NCBI GenBank assembly: GCA_023230175.1
Contig: JALNXV010000068.1
Span: forward strand, 1 to 12,511
Reading direction: 5' to 3'
Source of the DNA: Candidatus Cloacimonadota bacterium
GTDB lineage: Bacteria; Cloacimonadota; Cloacimonadia; Cloacimonadales; WRIO01
DNA: 12,511 bases
The notes under the pieces: generated by a model
Database searches by the model: none
What the model saw: only the letters and a program-made list of their open reading frames with translations
Told to the model about the DNA's origin: nothing
Translations under genes and position numbers: made by a program
Shown here: in pieces, positions 7,749 to 12,511 of the stretch
How positions within the stretch are numbered: position 1 is the first letter of the stretch
Layout: the number at the start of each line of letters is the position of its first letter

Positions 7749-7822
7749 ACTAGAGGGGGTTGGGTTTTTAGGAGGTTTTTCATCATCATCTTGCAAATGC
7801 AAGAATCGATTTTGATGAGACA
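7720..7822 (-). ncRNA. Candidate small RNA with C-rich (anti-ribosome-site) stretch
   Basis: Between the gmhB stop and the - strand terminator lies a region built like a trans-acting sRNA. In order on the - strand: a small hairpin TCTTGC-ATTT-GCAAGA, a purine-rich linker, an unpaired pyrimidine stretch with ACCTCCT (7776-7770) and CCCAACCCCC (7764-7755), then the strong terminator. ACCTCCT equals the anti-Shine-Dalgarno motif of 16S rRNA, so the RNA could base-pair to ribosome sites. A weak promoter, GAAACA (7857-7852), 17-base spacer, TATATT (7834-7829), would give a start near 7822. The simpler reading is a 3' UTR of gmhB; both could hold if the RNA is processed from the mRNA. No known RNA family is recognised. 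Confidence 0.35.
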
Positions 7823-7844
7823 CCAAATAATATAACGTTTCTAC

Positions 7845-8438
7845 TTAAAAATGTTTCACATTTTTTTTATTTTTTTTTATAAATTTAATTAAATTTGCTG
7901 CAGATAATACATTATCAACAACAAAATCAGGCTTAAATTGTAAATTTTCTGTATTCTCCCAAGTTTGAAGTCCTAAACCTGTTTTAACTAATATTGTAAT
8001 CAAACCATTTTGCTTACCAAAAGATATATCCGCAGGTTTATCACCAATCATAAAACTTGATTTTGCTTTTATTAGATAAAACTTCATTGCATCAAAAAAC
8101 ATCCCCGGATTAGGTTTTCGAGAAATATGCTCTTTATTAAATGGTTCTATGATACCATTTTTATAATAAGGGCTATATAAAATCTTGTCGATAATTGCAC
8201 CTTGTTCTAATAATAACTTAAGCATATAGTTATGCACATCCTCAAGTTGTTCAATTGTTAATAATCCTCGTGCTATACCGGATTGATTGGTAACAACAAC
8301 AGTTTTCAGAGCTAACTCATTAAATATTTTAATTGCCTCAGCAGTAAATGGAAATAGATGCAAATCTTCAGGATTAGAAATATATCCTGTTTTATCATCA
8401 TTAATTGTGCCATCTCTATCTAAAAAAACTACATTCAT
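7845..8438 (-). CDS. gmhB: HAD-family histidinol/heptose-bisphosphate phosphatase (GmhB-like)
   Basis: Cytoplasmic HAD phosphatase of the GmhB/HisB-N group; GmhB removes the C7 phosphate of D-glycero-heptose 1,7-bisphosphate on the way to ADP-heptose for the LPS core. The 197 residues are typical. HAD motifs are all seen: LDRDGTIN with Asp7 and Asp9, VVTNQSGIARG with Thr50-Asn-Gln, RKPNPGMF with Lys108, and IGDKPADI with Asp133 and Asp137. Unlike E. coli GmhB, the zinc-binding Cys/His set is missing: the YCPHH-type segment is YSPYY (88-92) and the CDC segment is HIS (104-106), so no zinc site is expected. Its ATG shares one base with the lptD stop (TAATG). The pairing with lptD favours an LPS role, but other sugar bisphosphates cannot be excluded. 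The C-terminus is Lys-rich. Confidence 0.82.
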   Translation of the reverse strand: MNVVFLDRDGTINDDKTGYISNPEDLHLFPFTAEAIKIFNELALKTVVVTNQSGIARGLLTIEQLEDVHNYMLKLLLEQGAIIDKILYSPYYKNGIIEPFNKEHISRKPNPGMFFDAMKFYLIKAKSSFMIGDKPADISFGKQNGLITILVKTGLGLQTWENTENLQFKPDFVVDNVLSAANLIKFIKKNKKNVKHF

Positions 8439-10801
8439 TAAGAATTATCCTTTGTTTCTAATTTTAAAGATTCAGGTAATTTAATATTCAACAAGATGAG
8501 AGTGTATTGCCAAAATTTAGCACTTTTTGAATATGAAAAGGTTAATTTCCAACAATGCAAATCTCTATTTACCATAATTGATTGAGATATTAACTCATTT
8601 TTTTCTAAATCATAATAATTGCTATAAGATAGAGACCAATTTGAAGTTAGTTTAATATTTAAAGAATTTCTAAGGTTTTCTGTTTTGTACTTGGAAATTC
8701 TATTATAACTATAATCATGACTTGAAGTCAAAGACCAAGAACCCGGTTTATCAAGTTTTTCCAAATCATTAATTGTTAAAATTTGTTGATCTGCTATAGA
8801 TAAGCTATCTTGTTTAAAAAGGTTACCTGTAACAAAATCATTCTTTTCAATAGGGTAATAATCAGTATATTTTGCATTGCCGGAAAGAGAGATACTACTA
8901 TTCATTTTCCAAGAATTAAAATTATAATTATCATAAGGTTTTTGGTTTGCAGAATAACTTTGATTAAATGAGGTTTGTAATCCTAAAAAATCATAAGAAC
9001 CCGGATTAAATGTAAGAGTATGATTTAAGTCTGACCAAGGTTGCTCTTCATTTTCTAAATTATATGATGTTGAACTTCTAAGTACAAACAAATCATTAAG
9101 TACTTTTTCATCTTTTTGATTTTTTACTCTTAATTTCAATTGCCATTTTTGTTCTAAACTCATACCGATACTTCTTGCTCTTTTACCGGCAGAGACTCCG
9201 ACTCCACCAAAACTATAAAACCTGTCATTACGTTCTGAAAAATCCGGACTGTATCTAAAGCTGACAGATGGAGTCACGATATGTCTAACTGCAGTTAACG
9301 GCGACTTAGAAAACCTTCTTATACCGTATAAAGTCATAGATGCAGAGCTGTTAGAACTATATGAATACCCATAAACTAATTTTTTACCATTTTTATCTCT
9401 ATCAAACCAAGCATCTTGATAAGAAACTGAACTTGCAAGTTTTAACCAACCAAAGCTCGTTGTATTCCAAGACAAAGACGCCGATTGTCTTACACCTAAA
9501 TGATGCTCACTTAAAAAATTTCCTAACGAATCTTTAGCATTTTCATATAATATTTGTGATAAAGTAGGAGAACTTTGTTTTATATATCCTGTATGAACTC
9601 CTCCGGTACCCCAGCTAAATGAAAAATTCTTCCACCAATGTTCTTTAATTCTTATAGAATCAGGAATACTACTAAACATTTCGTGGATTGGTTTAGAAGG
9701 TAAGCTATAGGAGAAATTTGGGAGGACAATACTCTTATTATTATTTACTAAGTCTTCTGTATAGGTTGATGAAATATAAAAACTACTCACCTTAAAAGGT
9801 TTTCTATAAGAAATTTTTGAGGTTATTTGTTCTTGTAATCTTTTATTAACATCAGTCTCATTTGCCCAAACTTCTCGAGATGAGTTAAAATCAAGGCTGA
9901 TATCTAAACTTGCTTTATCCGGTAAACTATGAAAATGTGAATAATTTATAGACCAATCGCTACCATGAGAATCGGGGCCAAAAGTTTTATTTTCATATAA
10001 TCCTTTAAATTCACCTTTATAATCATATCTATCAAGGTATATGAAATCTACTTCGTAATTTTGTCCTTTTTTTTCCATTAAATCTGTGCTAAAAGTAATA
10101 TCTGCGTAATCACTAAAAACATAATAAAAGGCTATATCTTTAATAAATTTACCGGCACTTGGATTATATCCTGGTGACGGTATTAAAATACCGGATTTTC
10201 TTCCTCTACGAATACTAAATGCTGCATAAGGTAATCCCATTACAGGAAATTCATTGACATAGAATACAACCGGCTTTCCAACAACCATATGATCTCTATA
10301 AAGTCTCATTCTGTTAGCTCTTATATCAAAATGTGGGTGTTTGGCATCACAAGTAGTATATACTCCTTTGTCGATATCATAAACCTCATTGCCAACTTTT
10401 CTAATCTCGGTTCCAAAAACATAACCCATATCAAAACTACTTGCGCCTCCGACGACCAAGCCCTCTTGAGATTCTATGTCAAACTGTATCTTATCACTGA
10501 TTATTAATTGTTCACCATCTTCCATAATAACTTTACCACTTGCTTTAGCTTGATCTTTCTGAAAGTTAACCATTATTGTATCAGCTGTAATATTTGCATT
10601 TTGATACAATAATTGAGCATTACCGGATAAAATAATTGTTTCTTGATCAACAAAGAAAAAAGAACTATCAGCAAGATATGATAATGAATCATAAACAATT
10701 TCAGTTTTCAAAGAATCTGAATTGATTATTTCCTCGGCTGTTACAATTGTAAAAACCAAAGATAATAATAATGATATAAGACTTTTAATCTTTATTGACA
10801 T
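8438..10801 (-). CDS. lptD: LPS-assembly protein LptD (OstA/Imp), outer membrane
   Basis: Outer-membrane beta-barrel that inserts lipopolysaccharide into the outer leaflet at the end of the Lpt bridge. The 787 residues match the E. coli protein's size. A signal peptide spans about 1-22 (KIK, hydrophobic core, VTA before EE). Residues of about 45-150 form the OstA/LptA-like jellyroll (repeating ILSGNAQL.., ITADTI.., ASGKVIMEDGEQL), closed by YTTCDAKHPHFDIRA. FPVMGLPYAAFSIRRGRKSGILIPS (about 190-215) is the typical entry to the barrel; alternating aromatic-rich strands run to the C-terminus. Only two cysteines occur, Cys151 and Cys750 (HCW), matching one of the two interdomain disulfides of E. 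coli LptD. AGGA lies about 7 bases before the ATG. The stop overlaps gmhB by one base. No lptE or lptA homologue is in the window. Confidence 0.9.
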   Translation of the reverse strand: MSIKIKSLISLLLSLVFTIVTAEEIINSDSLKTEIVYDSLSYLADSSFFFVDQETIILSGNAQLLYQNANITADTIMVNFQKDQAKASGKVIMEDGEQLIISDKIQFDIESQEGLVVGGASSFDMGYVFGTEIRKVGNEVYDIDKGVYTTCDAKHPHFDIRANRMRLYRDHMVVGKPVVFYVNEFPVMGLPYAAFSIRRGRKSGILIPSPGYNPSAGKFIKDIAFYYVFSDYADITFSTDLMEKKGQNYEVDFIYLDRYDYKGEFKGLYENKTFGPDSHGSDWSINYSHFHSLPDKASLDISLDFNSSREVWANETDVNKRLQEQITSKISYRKPFKVSSFYISSTYTEDLVNNNKSIVLPNFSYSLPSKPIHEMFSSIPDSIRIKEHWWKNFSFSWGTGGVHTGYIKQSSPTLSQILYENAKDSLGNFLSEHHLGVRQSASLSWNTTSFGWLKLASSVSYQDAWFDRDKNGKKLVYGYSYSSNSSASMTLYGIRRFSKSPLTAVRHIVTPSVSFRYSPDFSERNDRFYSFGGVGVSAGKRARSIGMSLEQKWQLKLRVKNQKDEKVLNDLFVLRSSTSYNLENEEQPWSDLNHTLTFNPGSYDFLGLQTSFNQSYSANQKPYDNYNFNSWKMNSSISLSGNAKYTDYYPIEKNDFVTGNLFKQDSLSIADQQILTINDLEKLDKPGSWSLTSSHDYSYNRISKYKTENLRNSLNIKLTSNWSLSYSNYYDLEKNELISQSIMVNRDLHCWKLTFSYSKSAKFWQYTLILLNIKLPESLKLETKDNS

Positions 10802-10822
10802 TGATTTCCTATTTGACTTATT

Positions 10823-10851
10823 AATATAATTTAAACATTACTTAAGAACAA
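10823..10851 (-). promoter_or_regulatory. Possible lptD-gmhB promoter
   Basis: On the - strand TTGTTC (10851-10846), 17-base spacer and TATATT (10828-10823), giving a start some 15 bases before the lptD ATG. The -35 is poor (3 of 6), the -10 good (5 of 6). A better -35 alone, TTGACA at 10878-10873, has no matching -10 at 16-18 bases. Tentative. Confidence 0.3.
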
Positions 10852-10870
10852 GAAATCTGTTCTTTTTTTT
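10844..10870 (+). other. Weak hairpin with T-run upstream of lptD
   Basis: AAGAACA / TGTTCTT (10844-10850, 10858-10864), 7-base loop, then six more T on the + strand. It has the form of a weak terminator for + strand transcription, yet no + strand gene precedes it. It overlaps the possible lptD -35 element, so an operator-like role is an alternative. AT-rich and short, so chance is possible. Confidence 0.25.
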
Positions 10871-10952
10871 AGTGTCAAGTAAAAACAAGACATACTATTT
10901 AATTTTTAATAATATTCAATGATATGGGGCTATAGAAAAATATCAAACATTG

Positions 10953-10977
10953 TTCTACAAACTTTCGATGTGTAGAA
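10953..10977. other. Short hairpin in the lptD/biotin-carrier gap
   Basis: TTCTACA / TGTAGAA, 7-bp exact arms around an 11-base loop. Its outer bases (CTACAA...TAG over 21 bases) match the ends of the hairpin at 7602-7622, which also sits beside a copy of the GGCTGT repeat, so it may be a decayed relative. Otherwise the 313-base gap 10802-11114 holds only the repeat copy, the possible promoter and the hairpin behind the biotin-carrier gene. Confidence 0.3.
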
Positions 10978-11015
10978 GATTTATAGATTAATGTTTTTGT
11001 AGTTAAGGAGCTGTA

Positions 11016-11059
11016 TAGTAAAAGCAATGATGCTCGTACAACATTCCTTATCAACAGCC
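11016..11059 (-). repeat. Third, inverted copy of the GGCTGT hairpin repeat
   Basis: Read on the - strand this begins GGCTGTTGATAA and continues GTTGTACGAGCATC, with the same 44-base length as the unit at 7552 and about three quarters identity when small shifts are allowed. The hairpin is kept as GTACGAGCA / TGCTTTTAC with loop TCAT: one mismatch, and a G-C pair changed to A-T at the third position. It lies 19 bases beyond the hairpin following the biotin-carrier gene, on the same strand as that operon, mirroring the placement behind metK. Confidence 0.65.
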
Positions 11060-11078
11060 TTAATACTTAATAACTAAA

Positions 11079-11110
11079 TGAGAGGACTTATTAATAAACA
11101 AGCCCTCTCA
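11079..11110 (-). terminator. Hairpin behind the biotin-carrier gene, probable terminator
   Basis: TGAGAGG-x-CTT / AAG-x-CCTCTCA (11079-11089, 11100-11110): ten base pairs with one mismatch and a 10-base loop, starting 4 bases after the stop codon on the - strand. The following - strand sequence is only moderately T-rich (TTTAGTTATT), so termination may be partial. Confidence 0.5.
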
Positions 11111-11114
11111 ACAT

Positions 11115-11534
11115 TTAAGCTTCTACTATGCATAAAGTATCATATTTTTTAACATTATCTCCAGGTTTAAATGGGATTGACTTAATCACTCCATCACAAG
11201 GAGCACATAAATTATTATACATTTTCATAGCTTCTAAGACTAAAACAGTATCTCCTGTCTTAACTTTCTCACCAATTTTTTTTTCATAACTAATAATATT
11301 TCCGGGCATAGGAGCTAAGATACCATGTTCTCCTTGAGGGAATTGTGGTTCAGGATTAGGCAAATGTACGATAGGTGGGATTGTTTTTTCATCTTTAGGT
11401 TTTGAGTTAAGCATCTTTTCATCTATTTTAAACCCCTCAGGTAAAACAACTTCTACATTAAATTTCTCATTATCGACATACACTTCAAATGTTTTTGTTT
11501 GTTTTTTAGTTAAATCTATTTTTATATCAGACAT
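11115..11534 (-). CDS. Biotin carboxyl carrier protein of a decarboxylase/carboxylase complex
   Basis: Carries CO2 on biotin between the active sites of a biotin-dependent decarboxylase or carboxylase. Of 139 residues, about 1-40 form a small beta domain of the kind found before the carrier in oxaloacetate decarboxylase and methylmalonyl-CoA decarboxylase (KTFEVYVDNEKFNVEV), 41-70 is a Pro/Lys-rich flexible linker, and 70-139 is the biotinyl domain with APMPGNI at 74-80 and EAMKM at 101-105, where Lys104 is the biotin attachment site. AAGGAGA, overlapping the stop of the upstream small gene, lies about 7 bases before the ATG. Adjacent to the epsilon-like and carboxyltransferase genes, it most likely is the gamma (MmdC-like) subunit. 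It is the last gene of the cluster; a hairpin follows. Confidence 0.93.
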   Translation of the reverse strand: MSDIKIDLTKKQTKTFEVYVDNEKFNVEVVLPEGFKIDEKMLNSKPKDEKTIPPIVHLPNPEPQFPQGEHGILAPMPGNIISYEKKIGEKVKTGDTVLVLEAMKMYNNLCAPCDGVIKSIPFKPGDNVKKYDTLCIVEA

Positions 11535-11545
11535 TAAAAATCTCC

Positions 11546-11728
11546 TTATTTTCTATGATTAACTCTCATTTGCATTAAGTTACGATTAGACATCATTGCT
11601 TGTTTTCCATACTGAGTCCAAGCACTTAATTCAGTTTGTATTGCATTTGTATTATTTTGTTCTAATTGAGCTTCTTCAATAACTGTTTGAATAGCAGCAA
11701 TAGCAGCAGCTTTTTTCTTATTATCCAT
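11546..11728 (-). CDS. Small epsilon-like subunit of the carboxyltransferase complex
   Basis: A 60-residue protein between the carboxyltransferase and the biotin carrier. It has an Ala/Ile-rich amphipathic N-terminal half (KKKAAAIAAIQTVIEEAQ), a short linker, then ELSAWTQYGKQAMMSNRNLM and a basic end. No membrane span is present, which argues against it being the OadG/MmdD membrane anchor. The layout (A/I-rich helix, then a serine-tryptophan and a basic Gly-Arg/Lys-Gln stretch) resembles the short subunits that accompany such carboxyltransferases, like MmdE of Veillonella methylmalonyl-CoA decarboxylase or the epsilon subunits of acyl-CoA carboxylases; similarity is by pattern and context only. 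A strong AAGGAGA stands 6 bases before the ATG, and the gap to the upstream gene is 17 bases, so it is a real expressed gene. Confidence 0.75.
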   Translation of the reverse strand: MDNKKKAAAIAAIQTVIEEAQLEQNNTNAIQTELSAWTQYGKQAMMSNRNLMQMRVNHRK

Positions 11729-11745
11729 AATTATCTCCTTACATT

Positions 11746-12511
11746 TTAAAGTGGAACGTTACCATGCTTTTTGGGAGGTAAGACTTCGGTTTTAGTAGCC
11801 ATCGCTTCTAAAGCATCTATCAATCTGAGACGTGTTTCAGAAGGGCTAATGATAGCATCAATATAGCCTCTTTCTGCTGCTATAAATGGATTTGAAAATA
11901 AATCTTCATATTCTTTTATTTTTTCTTCTCTTTTAGCAATTGGGTCTTCAGCAGCTTGAATATCTTTTCTATAAATAATATTTGCTGCACCTTGAGCACC
12001 CATAACTGCTATCTCAGAAGATGGCCATGCAAAAATCATATCTGCACCAAGATGCTTTGAACTCATCGCAATGTATGATCCACCATAATTTTTTCTTGTC
12101 ACTACAGTCAATTTAGGTACTGTTGCTTCTGAATACACCCATAGTAACTTAGCACCATGCCTGATTATACCATGCCATTCTTGTTGTGTGCCGGGTAAAT
12201 AACCGGGAACATCAACAAATGTAACCAATGGTATATTAAAAGCATCACAAGTTCGAATAAATCTTGCTGCCTTATCTGAGGCATCTATGTCTAAGCAACC
12301 CGCTAAAACCTTTGGTTGATTAGCTACTATTCCGATAACTCTACCGTTTAATCTGGCAAAACCAACTACCATATTAGTTGCATAATATGGATGTACTTCA
12401 AAGAAATCATTATTATCTACTACACTATGAATTATATCTTTAATATCATAAGGCATCTTTGGATTATCAGGTATAACTGAATTTAATTCTGAACAATCAC
12501 GAGTTTGACTA
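11746..12511 (-). CDS. mmdA: Carboxyltransferase subunit (MmdA/PccB type), 5' end outside window
   Basis: Transfers the carboxyl group between an acyl-CoA (methylmalonyl-CoA or propionyl-CoA) and carrier-bound biotin. Only the C-terminal 254 residues are in the window; the frame is open through the edge (LNSVIPDNPKMPYDIKD), so the Met at 12454-12456 is internal. The C-terminal crotonase-like half is clear: DVPGYLPGTQQE, GIIRHGAKLL, the oxyanion-hole glycines in RKNYGGSYIAM, MIFAWPSSEIAVMGAQGAA, and the final VLPPKKHGNVPL typical of this subfamily (a KKHGN-P ending). It is the first visible gene of the cluster with the epsilon-like and biotin-carrier genes. Sequence alone does not separate a sodium-pumping decarboxylase (MmdA) from an ATP-dependent propionyl-CoA carboxylase beta chain (PccB); the symbol reflects the carrier and small-subunit neighbours. 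Confidence 0.88.
   Translation of the reverse strand, partial: SQTRDCSELNSVIPDNPKMPYDIKDIIHSVVDNNDFFEVHPYYATNMVVGFARLNGRVIGIVANQPKVLAGCLDIDASDKAARFIRTCDAFNIPLVTFVDVPGYLPGTQQEWHGIIRHGAKLLWVYSEATVPKLTVVTRKNYGGSYIAMSSKHLGADMIFAWPSSEIAVMGAQGAANIIYRKDIQAAEDPIAKREEKIKEYEDLFSNPFIAAERGYIDAIISPSETRLRLIDALEAMATKTEVLPPKKHGNVPL

Noticed and set aside
7755..7775. G-rich run on the + strand as a G-quadruplex
   Set aside because: Only two of the four G-runs exceed two bases and the spacing is uneven; at best a weak two-layer structure.
7697..7789. Short - strand frame of 30 codons beginning ATGATGATG, as a possible leader peptide
   Set aside because: It has no proper ribosome site, runs through the terminator stem, and no - strand gene lies downstream to be controlled by attenuation.
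7771..7840. Ribosome-site-like AGGAGG on the + strand as the start of a small + strand gene
   Set aside because: The nearest ATG is about 20 bases away and opens only a very short frame leading into antisense of gmhB.
10873..10878. TTGACA on the - strand as the lptD -35 box
   Set aside because: No acceptable -10 hexamer occurs 16-18 bases downstream (TTTCTT and similar); a poorer but better-paired candidate is listed instead.
12454..12456. Start codon of the carboxyltransferase at this Met
   Set aside because: The frame stays open to the window edge and the residues before the Met match the family, so the Met is internal.

Overview
The window is visibly AT-rich and comes from a Gram-negative, probably anaerobic bacterium. 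An outer-membrane lipopolysaccharide transporter (LptD) and a heptose-phosphate phosphatase show an LPS-bearing outer membrane. A low-GC-type HPr kinase/HPr/Enzyme I set and a biotin-dependent carboxyltransferase of the methylmalonyl-CoA decarboxylase / propionyl-CoA carboxylase type sit nearby. This mix fits Cloacimonadota-like fermenters better than Proteobacteria or typical Bacteroidota, but that placement is inference: there is no rRNA or other phylogenetic marker here beyond the proteins.

Left part (1-7477, + strand): the 3' part of an AEC-family permease gene is followed by a good sigma70-type promoter (728-755). It starts a compact operon: hprK - ptsH - ptsI - pgi - bifunctional phosphoglucose/phosphomannose isomerase - metK, closed by a perfect 12-bp-stem terminator (7444-7477). 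Gaps are short or negative (ptsI/pgi overlap 17 nt, pgi/pgi-pmi overlap 13 nt). The first three products form a complete phosphorelay with its regulatory kinase (HPr His15 and Ser46 are both present), but no sugar-specific EII is encoded here. The next two interconvert hexose 6-phosphates, and metK makes S-adenosylmethionine.

Middle (7478-7844): a convergent intergenic region with a mosaic of hairpin-forming repeats: two 51-bp-period units, a smaller hairpin and a perfect 44-nt palindrome. On the - strand there is a GAAA-loop terminator preceded by a C-rich stretch carrying ACCTCCT. This could simply end the lptD-gmhB mRNA, or could be a small RNA of about 100 nt.

Right part (7845-12511, - strand): gmhB and lptD overlap by one base (TAATG), an outer-membrane/LPS pair. 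A 313-bp gap follows with a third, inverted copy of the repeat and weak regulatory signals. Beyond it lies a three-gene cluster read leftwards: carboxyltransferase (cut by the window end), a 60-residue epsilon-like subunit and a biotin carrier protein. The membrane beta subunit (Na+ pump) and a biotin carboxylase are absent, so the complex must be completed from elsewhere.

Most of the window is well-recognised core metabolism. The parts that are not explained by known families are the hairpin repeat family, which lies just beyond two operon ends in the same orientation relative to transcription, the 44-nt palindrome, and the C-rich candidate small RNA.
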